Under the pieces are notes generated by a model that was given only the letters and a program-made list of their open reading frames with translations, searched no databases and was not told the DNA's origin. The position numbers and the translations under genes were made by a program. This document shows positions 35,605-43,296 of a stretch of DNA of 64,000 bases, piece after piece. The stretch is taken from positions 1 to 64,000 of the forward strand of contig PDPU01000033.1 of the NCBI GenBank assembly GCA_002746645.1. The letters are read 5' to 3'. This DNA comes from Gammaproteobacteria bacterium. GTDB taxonomy: Bacteria; Pseudomonadota; Gammaproteobacteria; Granulosicoccales; Granulosicoccaceae. Position 1 is the stretch's first letter. Every line of letters begins with the position of its first letter.

Positions 35605-36420
35605 TCAGGGTGTCGGCACGTGCCGATCCCAGGCCGAAACCCCGTCCTCGCCCTGCTCCCTGAGGAGTGCGAGCCATTCCTCGTGCGCGAGGGTTTCCTC
35701 GTCGTTCGCCCTGACCACGACAAGCCGCGATACGTCGATGTCCAGTGAAACCGTGCGCGATTCGCCGCTGCCCGCTTGCTCGTTCTCTTCCAGCAGCAGC
35801 GACTCCTGGCCGCCGGTGAGTGCAAGATAGACTTCAGCAAGAATTTCAGCGTCGAGCAGTGCGCCATGCAGCGTGCGATGCGCATTGCTGATGCCGAGGC
35901 GCTTGCAGAGTGCGTCGAGGCTGTTGCGCTGCCCGGGATAGCGCTTGCGCGCCAGCATCAGCGTGTCGGTGACGACGCACTCGTCGGCGAGCCAGAGCGG
36001 CGTGTTCAGGAGTCTGAATTCGTGTTCGATGAAGCCGACATCGAATGCCGCGTTGTGGATCAGCAGTTCGGCGCCGACAAGGTAGTCGCGAATCTCGCGC
36101 GACACCTCGGCAAAGCGCGGCTTGTCGGCCAGGAACTCGTCGGTGATGCCATGCACGGCGACCGCCTCGGCGCCCACCTCACGGTCAGGCTGCACGTAGA
36201 GGTGCAGGTTGTTGCCCGTGGGGCGACGATCGACGAGTTCCACGCAACCGATCTCGATCAGCCGGTCGCCGCTTGCCGGGTCGAGGCCGGTGGTCTCGGT
36301 ATCGAGAACGATCTGTCGTGAACCGGATCGCGCACTGGATCTCAAATCGGATCGCGAGTCGGTCTGCGATCCGGATGCCGTGCCGGAATCCGCTCCGGTT
36401 CCCGCGTGGGATGTCGTCAT
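35605..36420 (-). CDS. dnaQ: DNA polymerase III epsilon subunit (proofreading exonuclease)
   Basis: DnaQ provides 3'-5' proofreading in the Pol III core. The DEDDh motifs are clear: VLDTETTGLD, HNAAFDVGFIEHEF, HGALLDAEILAEVY. The C-terminal segment after about residue 215 should bind the alpha subunit. The N-terminus has an extra 35 residues of Ser/Gly/Asp/Arg repeats (SGTASGSQTDSRSDLRSSARSGS) before RQIVLDTE, not in E. coli. Start at ATG 36420; the track ORF running to 37068 is an artefact crossing rnhA. Downstream of rnhA in the same direction. Confidence 0.97.
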   Translation of the reverse strand: MTTSHAGTGADSGTASGSQTDSRSDLRSSARSGSRQIVLDTETTGLDPASGDRLIEIGCVELVDRRPTGNNLHLYVQPDREVGAEAVAVHGITDEFLADKPRFAEVSREIRDYLVGAELLIHNAAFDVGFIEHEFRLLNTPLWLADECVVTDTLMLARKRYPGQRNSLDALCKRLGISNAHRTLHGALLDAEILAEVYLALTGGQESLLLEENEQAGSGESRTVSLDIDVSRLVVVRANDEETLAHEEWLALLREQGEDGVSAWDRHVPTP

Positions 36421-36506
36421 GGTGCAGGTGTGTCTCGCTGGCTGGCTCGGCAGTTTCTGACCCGGCCGTCGGCACCGGGCGGGTGATCGACCATCCGGTA
36501 CGATGT

Positions 36507-36941
36507 TCAGCCGAGCATTTCGTCGATGGCCTCGTTGGCAAGCGTATCGCAACGCTCGTTTTCGGTGTGACCGCTGTGACCCTTGACCCACTGCCAGTCG
36601 ATGCGGTGGCGCGCGCCGAGCGCATCGATCTGCTGCCAGAGATCGACATTCCTGACCGGTTCCTTCGACGCGGTTTTCCAGCCGCGGCGCTTCCAGTTCT
36701 GCATCCACTCGGTAACGCCGCGGCGCACGTACTGCGAGTCGGTCGTGAGCACCACCTCGCTGTCGCGCTTGAGCGCGCCAAGTGCCTCGATCACTGCCGT
36801 CATTTCCATGCGGTTGTTGGTGGTATCGGGTACGGCGCCCTTGAGCTCCTTGTAATGCCGGCCGGCGCGCAGCACCACGCCCCAGCCGCCAGGCCCCGGG
36901 TTGCCCCGGCAGGCACCGTCGGTAAAGATCTCGATCTTCAT
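36507..36941 (-). CDS. rnhA: Ribonuclease HI
   Basis: RnhA degrades RNA in RNA-DNA hybrids. The 144-residue protein has the four catalytic acids in [32 protein letters not shown] and [11 protein letters not shown], and the basic handle [18 protein letters not shown] 36941 overlaps the methyltransferase stop as ATGA, which fixes the start. In a yafS-rnhA-dnaQ order as in E. coli. Confidence 0.98.
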   Translation of the reverse strand: MKIEIFTDGACRGNPGPGGWGVVLRAGRHYKELKGAVPDTTNNRMEMTAVIEALGALKRDSEVVLTTDSQYVRRGVTEWMQNWKRRGWKTASKEPVRNVDLWQQIDALGARHRIDWQWVKGHSGHTENERCDTLANEAIDEMLG

Positions 36942-37792
36942 TTGCGATTGCGACGAAGCCGTTCGCGATAGTGTTCGAGACGGGCGATGCGTGCACTGAC
37001 GGGCTCGGCAAGGCCACCACCCTCGCGTGCATAGCTTGCGCCCAGCGCGCGCGAGGGCTGCCAGACACGCTGCCGCAACAGGGTCATCGGCACGCTCTGC
37101 TTCTTCGCGCGCATGATGTAGATACCGCCGACACCGGTATGACTGCCCCATGCCGGCTCCAGCCTTGCGAGGCGACGCAGCAGCCGCGCGTTGTTGAGCG
37201 GCGGGCGCAGGAACAGCGACTGACGATGTTCCACCGCGTAGTCGAGCACCGACAACCATTCGCCCACACGCCAGCGCGAATAGAAGCGCCCCCGCCAGGG
37301 CATGCGTCCGCGCCAGCCCCCGAGCACGTGACGCAGGCCGAAAAGACTGTAGGGATTGAAGCCGATGATGACAAGTTGTCCATCGCTGCTGAGTACCCGA
37401 TCGGCCTCGCGCAGCGCCTGATGCGGTTCACTGCAGAAATCGAGGGTATGCATGAATACCACGCACTTCATGGTGTCGTTGGCCACGGGCAGTGCCAGCA
37501 CATCGCCATGAACATCGGCCTTGCTGCCGGGTGCATCGAGCACGATGGTGCGATACAGGCCCGAGCCCTCGAGCAGCGAAGCCTCCGGCAGGGGGTTGCC
37601 GACCTGCAGCCCCTGATAGCCGAAAAGATCATTGACGCTGGCCTGCAGAGCGGGCACGAGTTGCTCGGCAATGGCCTGCCCGAGCGGTGTTCGATACCAG
37701 TCGAGCAACGCCGCCTGGGACTCCAGCCAGCCCGGTGAAGCCTGCGATGATGGATGCCTGCCGCCGTTCAACTCTGTATCATTCCCTGCCAT
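36938..37792 (-). CDS. yafS: YafS-like SAM-dependent methyltransferase
   Basis: The 284-residue protein is of the methyltransferase type found upstream of rnhA in E. coli (yafS) and Pseudomonas. [52 protein letters not shown] is the conserved middle. The SAM-binding motif I is degenerate ([18 protein letters not shown] rather than GxGxG). The C-terminus is Arg-rich ([17 protein letters not shown]). Substrate unknown. ATG 37792 is 8-23 bp from the divergent mltD start. Coupled to rnhA by ATGA. Confidence 0.88.
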   Translation of the reverse strand: MAGNDTELNGGRHPSSQASPGWLESQAALLDWYRTPLGQAIAEQLVPALQASVNDLFGYQGLQVGNPLPEASLLEGSGLYRTIVLDAPGSKADVHGDVLALPVANDTMKCVVFMHTLDFCSEPHQALREADRVLSSDGQLVIIGFNPYSLFGLRHVLGGWRGRMPWRGRFYSRWRVGEWLSVLDYAVEHRQSLFLRPPLNNARLLRRLARLEPAWGSHTGVGGIYIMRAKKQSVPMTLLRQRVWQPSRALGASYAREGGGLAEPVSARIARLEHYRERLRRNRK

Positions 37793-37799
37793 AGATCCG

Positions 37800-39617
37800 A
37801 TGCATCGAGTGAGCATGTTGCCGAAGTCCGACGCCCCTCTGCCCTCTCCAGTGAAACCCGAAACGAAGCCGACAACTCGGCGTCATTCCACTTTCGCTGC
37901 CAGTATATCGCTGACGCTGCTGCTCTGCCCGCCGATCCTCCGTGGCGAGCCCAGCCAGCCTGAACCGCAGCCCGTACCGCAGCTCGACAGCTTCGAGGAT
38001 CCCGTGCTCAACAACCTCGCAGCCGACAACTTCGCGGTCATGAACCTCGCAACCGATGACCCGGTGATGCAGAACCTCGCGGTCAGGAGCCATGCGCACG
38101 ATGACTTCTCGATCGACAACCTCGCGCTCGATGCCATGTCGGCACCGCACCTCGCCAATACCGACGAAACCGATCGCCCCATGCTCGTGGAAGTGCCCGA
38201 CAGTCACGTCTATCGCGGCGCACCCGTGGTACCGGTGCTGGTGACCACCAGCAGCCGCATGCTCGACGAACACGAAAGCGGTGAAGACTGGGCTTCGGTC
38301 GAAGTCATTCGTCAGCGCTCGGAACTCCTCCGCCTGGTGCAGGGCGACAGCGGCAGCAACCCCGCAAGCTCTTCTTCGAGCATCATCCGTCGCGACCTGC
38401 CTGCCTGGGAGGCCATCGCCACGTCCACGCGCATCGCGATCCCGAGGGAGGAAGCCATTGCGGACTACCTCGCCCGGTATCGCAAGGAGGCGATGTGGAT
38501 CAGTCGCATACTCGAGCGCGCCACGCCTTTCATCGGTCACCTTGTCGACGAACTCGACGAGCGATATCTGCCCGTGGAACTGGCGCTTCTGCCCGCGATC
38601 GAAAGCGGTTTTCAGGTCAGCGTGGTGAGCACCGGCCAGGCTGCCGGCCTCTGGCAGATCGTGCCGCTCACGGCGAAGGAGATCGGGCTCGAGCGCAACG
38701 TCTGGTTCGACGGACGCAGCGACATCGTGCATTCGACACGGGCCGCGCTTGATTACCTGAGATTCCTCAACGCCGAGTTCCAGGGTGACTGGGAACTGAC
38801 GCTTGCGGCCTACAACGCGGGCCCCGGGCGTGTCAGGCGTGCCGTCGAACGCAACCGCCTGGCTGGCTTCGGCACCGATTTCTGGTCGCTCAAACTCCCC
38901 AGGGAGACGCGTGAGTACGTACCGAAGTACCTTGCACTGCTGGCGCTGGTGCGCGAACACACGATCGATCCCGTGGCCGAACTCGAGATTCCCGAGGTGG
39001 CACGTGGTACTGCCTTCACCCCGCTCGATTTCGAGCAACGCGTGAGTGTCGATCGCGTGGCGCAGGCACTCGATGTGCCTGAATCCGAGCTCCGGCGTCT
39101 CAATGCCGGACTTGTCCACGGCGTCACGCCACCAAACGGCCCGCACTTTCTCTATCTGCCCGGCGACGACATCAACGGCTACGCCGACAGGATCGCCACC
39201 GGCCTGCCCTCGGCCCTGTACTCCCTGCCGCTCACGCACACCGTGAAAGCGGGTGACACCATCAGCGGCATCGCGGAGAAATACCACATCAGCCAGCAGC
39301 GCCTCCGGGAATTGAACGCACTCGAAGACTCGAGCATTTTCATCGGCCAGAAACTCGCGGTGCTCGACGTCAGCACCCAGAGAACCACTGGACGCATCGA
39401 ATATGTCGTGACCATCGGTGACACGCTGTCGGATATCGCCGCGCGCTTCTCGGTGAACCTGACCGACATCCACGATGCCGATGGCAAGGTGCTCGAAAGC
39501 GACGTGATCCACCCGGGTGTCACGCTCAGTATCGATACCGGCAAGCAGGCCGTCGTCGACACCGATGACGCCTCCGACATCGATGTTTCGGTAGAAGACA
39601 ACCGTCTGAACGGTTGA
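37800..39617 (+). CDS. mltD: Membrane-bound lytic murein transglycosylase D with LysM domains
   Basis: MltD cleaves peptidoglycan to 1,6-anhydromuropeptides. The lytic transglycosylase domain is shown by LALLPAIESGFQVSVVSTGQAAGLWQIVP (catalytic Glu near residue 267) and ELTLAAYNAGPGRVRRAV. Two LysM domains follow (LTHTVKAGDTISGIAEKYHIS and IEYVVTIGDTLSDIAARFSVN). The N-terminus has a basic/hydrophobic signal (RRHSTFAASISLTLLLCPPILRG) and an unusual Asn-Leu-Ala rich repeat region. Start may be ATG 37800 or 37815; the track start is inside the divergent yafS gene. Length 605, longer than E. coli MltD. Confidence 0.94.
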   Translation: MHRVSMLPKSDAPLPSPVKPETKPTTRRHSTFAASISLTLLLCPPILRGEPSQPEPQPVPQLDSFEDPVLNNLAADNFAVMNLATDDPVMQNLAVRSHAHDDFSIDNLALDAMSAPHLANTDETDRPMLVEVPDSHVYRGAPVVPVLVTTSSRMLDEHESGEDWASVEVIRQRSELLRLVQGDSGSNPASSSSSIIRRDLPAWEAIATSTRIAIPREEAIADYLARYRKEAMWISRILERATPFIGHLVDELDERYLPVELALLPAIESGFQVSVVSTGQAAGLWQIVPLTAKEIGLERNVWFDGRSDIVHSTRAALDYLRFLNAEFQGDWELTLAAYNAGPGRVRRAVERNRLAGFGTDFWSLKLPRETREYVPKYLALLALVREHTIDPVAELEIPEVARGTAFTPLDFEQRVSVDRVAQALDVPESELRRLNAGLVHGVTPPNGPHFLYLPGDDINGYADRIATGLPSALYSLPLTHTVKAGDTISGIAEKYHISQQRLRELNALEDSSIFIGQKLAVLDVSTQRTTGRIEYVVTIGDTLSDIAARFSVNLTDIHDADGKVLESDVIHPGVTLSIDTGKQAVVDTDDASDIDVSVEDNRLNG

Positions 39618-39716
39618 CGGACGCGCCGAGTCGGGCCAGTATTACATGATTGTGTCATGACGTTCGCGCACGCATGCGCGGACGAGAGTAACGGAGATTT
39701 CCGAGTCGGAGATTCA

Positions 39717-41315
39717 ATGGCAAGTATCATCGTCACCAACGACAACAACGAAGTCGACGAATACGAGTTTGGTCCCGACCAGAATGTGATTTCCATCGGT
39801 CGACGCTCGAGCAACGAAGTCTGCCTGACCGATCTCTCGGTCAGTGGACGCCACGCACGCCTCACGCGTGACGAAGGCGGCACCTGGGTCGAAGACCTCA
39901 ACAGCACCAACGGTACCTACATCAACGGCCGCCTGATCTCGCGCCAGCGTCTGCACAATGGCGATGAACTCATGCTCGGCAAGATCCGCCTGACCTGGCT
40001 GATCGATGCCGAAGCATCGGAACCGACTACCGCTGCGCCGCGCACATCTGCGCCGCGCACATCCACAAGCCTGCCGGCCAGCGGCATGGTCGCTGAAGCG
40101 GTCAGCGAATCGGCCACGGCGTCGGTCGGCGCAACCACGCCGGCATCCGTGGCCGAATCCACGGCCATCAGTGCCACGGCACTGCTCGACGATGACGACT
40201 ACGATCCCGAAGAAGAGGCCGCGGTAGCGGCCGCCGTGGCTGCCTCGGCCGACATTCCCGAATTCGCAGCGGTGGCACGCCGCCCCGCCCCGGCAAGGGC
40301 AGCGGTTTCCGAGCCGGCCGACGCCACCGCCAACAGCACGCTCGAGAATCTGGCTGCCGACCTTCTCGGCATTGCACCCACAGCAGAAGGTGCGGACAGC
40401 GCACCAGCGGCGCTTGACGACGACGATGACGACGCAGCGATTCTCGCGGAGTTCGGTATCGACAAGGCCGACCCGGAACTCTCCCGCCGTTCGGCGCCCG
40501 TCAGTCAGGCGGTAGACGACCCGCTCGACGCCTCCGACGAGGAAGAACGCGAGTTTCTCGAAGCAGCGCGTCTCTTCAACACGCCGTCGGACGCCGCCCC
40601 TGAGCTTTCGGCCAACATGACGCTGCAGCCGCCCGAATTCTCGATCGACGACGACGTCGACCACGACCACGACAGGACCGACGATGACGGACAGCAGCTC
40701 AGCCTGACCGCCAGAGCACGGCTGGCGCTGGGCCGTGTGCCGAGCGTCACCGCCGGACAACGCGAACACCCGGATGCCGGCGCCACGCATGATCACGTCG
40801 GTGTCGACGCCGATCATGCCGACGACTCCTCCGCACCGACCTCCGACATGTCCGTGGCTGCTCGTGCCCGAGCGGCGCTCGAGCCTGAAGCGCCCGGAAC
40901 GGCAACCCGACACGCCGAAGCTGCCTCCGGCAACGCCTCGACCGCGCCTGCCGCGGCATCATCGGTAACCACGCTGCATCGTCCTTCTGCCGATCAGGAC
41001 ACGATCCAGCCGACACACGAACTCGACAAGCCGCGCACTCCGTCGAGCGGCGCGGTGATCGAAATCAAGAACGGTGCGAAGTCAGGTCAGATCCTGCCCA
41101 TCGACAAGCCGGTGACCACACTCGGGCGTCCGGGCATCCAGATTGCCGCCATCATGCGCAAACCGGATGGCTATTTCCTCATGCACATCGAGAGCGACGA
41201 CAGCGTCAACCGCCCCACGCTCAATCGCGACGCCATCGGCGACGAGCCGGTGCTGCTGCACAGCGGCGACGAACTCAACGTCGCCGGCATCGACGTCGAA
41301 TTCATGCTGTCCTGA
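39717..41315 (+). CDS. Protein with two FHA domains and a long acidic linker
   Basis: The 532-residue protein has an N-terminal forkhead-associated domain (about 1-90: VISIGRRSSNEVCLTDLSVSGRHARL, DLNSTNGTYING), a 350-residue low-complexity linker rich in Ala/Asp/Glu/Thr, and a second FHA-like domain at the C-terminus (about 440-532: KSGQILPIDKPVTTLGRPGIQIAAIMRKPDGYFLMHIE). FHA domains bind phosphothreonine peptides. ATG 39717 has CGGAGA nearby. No Ser/Thr kinase or phosphatase gene is seen in the window, so the partner is elsewhere. Possible signalling scaffold or secretion-linked regulator; function unknown. Confidence 0.85.
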   Translation: MASIIVTNDNNEVDEYEFGPDQNVISIGRRSSNEVCLTDLSVSGRHARLTRDEGGTWVEDLNSTNGTYINGRLISRQRLHNGDELMLGKIRLTWLIDAEASEPTTAAPRTSAPRTSTSLPASGMVAEAVSESATASVGATTPASVAESTAISATALLDDDDYDPEEEAAVAAAVAASADIPEFAAVARRPAPARAAVSEPADATANSTLENLAADLLGIAPTAEGADSAPAALDDDDDDAAILAEFGIDKADPELSRRSAPVSQAVDDPLDASDEEEREFLEAARLFNTPSDAAPELSANMTLQPPEFSIDDDVDHDHDRTDDDGQQLSLTARARLALGRVPSVTAGQREHPDAGATHDHVGVDADHADDSSAPTSDMSVAARARAALEPEAPGTATRHAEAASGNASTAPAAASSVTTLHRPSADQDTIQPTHELDKPRTPSSGAVIEIKNGAKSGQILPIDKPVTTLGRPGIQIAAIMRKPDGYFLMHIESDDSVNRPTLNRDAIGDEPVLLHSGDELNVAGIDVEFMLS

Positions 41316-41359
41316 GCCGCCGCATTCCGCATTGCCCCGCACCTCAGCGAGCGCTCGAC

Positions 41360-41380
41360 GAGCGTACTCAACGAACGCTC
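41360..41380. terminator. Candidate hairpin between convergent FHA gene and cysM
   Basis: GAGCGT-N9-ACGCTC lies in a 63-bp gap made of repeated CGAGCG/CAGCGAG elements and overlaps the cysM stop. No T-run. Confidence 0.35.
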
Positions 41381-42311
41381 AGCGAGCGGAGAACAGTCCG
41401 CTCGAGAGGTAGCGGTCGCCCCGATCGCAGACGATGCAGACGATGACCGCGTTCTCGAGCGTGTCGGCCAGTGCGAGTGCCGCATGCAGCGCACCACCCG
41501 AGGACATCCCCGCGAGGATGCCTTCCTCGGTCGCAAGCCGTCGGGTCATCGTGATGGCCTCCTCGTCGGATACATCGATGACATGATCGACCCGGGAGGG
41601 TTCGAAGATCTCCGGCAGATAGGCTTCCGGCCAGCGCCGGATGCCCGGAATCTGCGAACCGTCGTCGGGCTGCACACCGACGATTTCCACGGCCGGGTTC
41701 TGCTCCTTGAAGAAACGCGAGTTGCCCATGAGGGTACCCGTGGTGCCCATGGAGCTGACGAAATGGGTGATGCGCCCTTCTGTGGCCTGCCAGATCTCGG
41801 GGCCGGTACTCAGGTAGTGACTGTCCGGATTGTCGGGATTGGCGAACTGGTTCAGCACCAGCCCATCGCCACGCCGGCCGTATTCGAGCGCTCGGTCGCG
41901 CGCGAATTCCATGCCCTCTTCCGCAGAAACCAGTTCGAGTTCGGCGCCATAGGCCTGCATCGAGGCCTTGCGCTCATCGCTCATGTTGTCGGGCATCAGC
42001 AATTGCATGCGGTAGCCGAGTGCCGCAGCCACCATCGCGAGCGCAATGCCGGTGTTGCCACTGGTGGCTTCGATGAGGGTGTCGCCCGGGCGGATCGTAC
42101 CGCGCTCCTCGGCCTTGAGGATCATGTGCGCCGCCGGCCGATCCTTGACCGAGCCCGCAGGGTTGTCACCCTCGAGCTTGAGAAACATCTGATTGCCCCG
42201 CTCGTTGGCACCGAGGCGACGCGCCGGCACGAGCCGGGTGTTGCCGATCTGATGGATGACGTCGGGGATATCGAGCCGTCCGGCCCGGGGCGATTGCGAG
42301 GATCGAGTCAT
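41379..42311 (-). CDS. cysM: Cysteine synthase B
   Basis: CysM makes cysteine (or S-sulfocysteine) from O-acetylserine with PLP. The 310-residue protein has the PLP lysine in LEGDNPAGSVKDRPA, the substrate loop TSGNTGIALA, and SMGTTGTLMGNSRF. RPGD and VQPDDGSQIPGIRRWPEAYLPEIF are CysM-type features rather than CysK. ATG 42311 is preferred. It lies 20 bp downstream of miaA in the same direction, in the position where E. coli has hfq. Confidence 0.96.
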   Translation of the reverse strand: MTRSSQSPRAGRLDIPDVIHQIGNTRLVPARRLGANERGNQMFLKLEGDNPAGSVKDRPAAHMILKAEERGTIRPGDTLIEATSGNTGIALAMVAAALGYRMQLLMPDNMSDERKASMQAYGAELELVSAEEGMEFARDRALEYGRRGDGLVLNQFANPDNPDSHYLSTGPEIWQATEGRITHFVSSMGTTGTLMGNSRFFKEQNPAVEIVGVQPDDGSQIPGIRRWPEAYLPEIFEPSRVDHVIDVSDEEAITMTRRLATEEGILAGMSSGGALHAALALADTLENAVIVCIVCDRGDRYLSSGLFSAR

Positions 42312-42331
42312 GGAATTCACGGCTTGCTGAA

Positions 42332-43267
42332 TCAGAAACGAAGCGCTCGCATGGCCTTTTCGCACACGGCCCTGCTCAACGCCTTGCGGGAAAGTGTATC
42401 GCAGGAAAACACCGAAACCTGCTTACTGGAGCGAAGCCAGGTGAGTTGACGCTTGGCGAGCTGGCGTGTGGCGGCACAGGCCTCGGGCAGCCAGGTTTCC
42501 GCCTCGCCCCGCAGCCAGGTGGCCACCTGCCGGTAGCCAACGCTTTTCAGTGCAGGTAGCTCGGGCGTGATGCCGGGTTCGGCCAGCAGGGCACGCACTT
42601 CGTCGACAAAGCCCGCTGCGTCCATCGCCGCAAGGCGTTGCGCGATACGCTCGTGCAACCAGCGCCGCTCGTCGGGCACCAGCGCGAGTACGCGATGGTC
42701 ACGCGCCAGCGCTGCGCGAGTGTGTTGCTGCCATTCGCTCAGCGGGCGCCCGGTGATCATGTACACCTCGAGCGCCCGTTGCAGACGCTGCGGATCGTTC
42801 GGGTGGATGCGCGCGGCGGCCTCTGGATCGCACTCGGCAAGCATCGCGTGCAAGGTGCCCCAGCCCTCCTTCTCGGCACGCGCCACGAGTTCGGCGCGAA
42901 TGGCCGGATCGGCATCGGGCAGTGCGGCCAGCCCCACCACCAGCGCACGCCAGTAGAGCATGGTGCCGCCGACAAACAGCGCGCGCCGCCCGCGTGCTTC
43001 GATGGCACGCACCAGCGCAACGGCGTCGTCCCGAAAACTCGCTGCCGAATAGGTGTCGCGCGGTTCGCGAACATCGATCAGATGGTGCGGCACGCCACCG
43101 CGCTCGCCGAGATCCGGCTTGGCCGTGCCGATGTCCATGCGCCGATACACCAGCGCCGAGTCCACGCTGATGATCTCGGCATCGAGTGCCCGCGCAAGGT
43201 CGATCGACAGCGCCGTCTTGCCCGCGGCCGTCGGGCCGGTCAGGAACAACAGAGGTTCTTCGCTCAT
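42332..43267 (-). CDS. miaA: tRNA dimethylallyltransferase
   Basis: MiaA adds an isopentenyl group to A37 of tRNAs that read UNN codons. Walker A is GPTAAGKTAL, followed by SVDSALVYRRMDIGTAKP, PHHLIDVREPRDTYSAASF, and GGTMLYWRAL, all family signatures; KRQLTWLRS closes the protein. 311 residues; ATG 43267 begins the conserved part. 29 bp after mutL, in the tsaE-amiC-mutL-miaA transcript. Confidence 0.98.
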   Translation of the reverse strand: MSEEPLLFLTGPTAAGKTALSIDLARALDAEIISVDSALVYRRMDIGTAKPDLGERGGVPHHLIDVREPRDTYSAASFRDDAVALVRAIEARGRRALFVGGTMLYWRALVVGLAALPDADPAIRAELVARAEKEGWGTLHAMLAECDPEAAARIHPNDPQRLQRALEVYMITGRPLSEWQQHTRAALARDHRVLALVPDERRWLHERIAQRLAAMDAAGFVDEVRALLAEPGITPELPALKSVGYRQVATWLRGEAETWLPEACAATRQLAKRQLTWLRSSKQVSVFSCDTLSRKALSRAVCEKAMRALRF

Positions 43268-43296
43268 GTGACCGGTTGCCGGAACTGCCTGTGCAC

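Noticed and set aside
35605-37068. 487-codon ORF covering dnaQ and rnhA
   Set aside because: The N-terminal half is rnhA read out of frame; dnaQ begins at 36420.
37779-39512. 577-codon minus-strand ORF
   Set aside because: Antisense to mltD; shadow frame.
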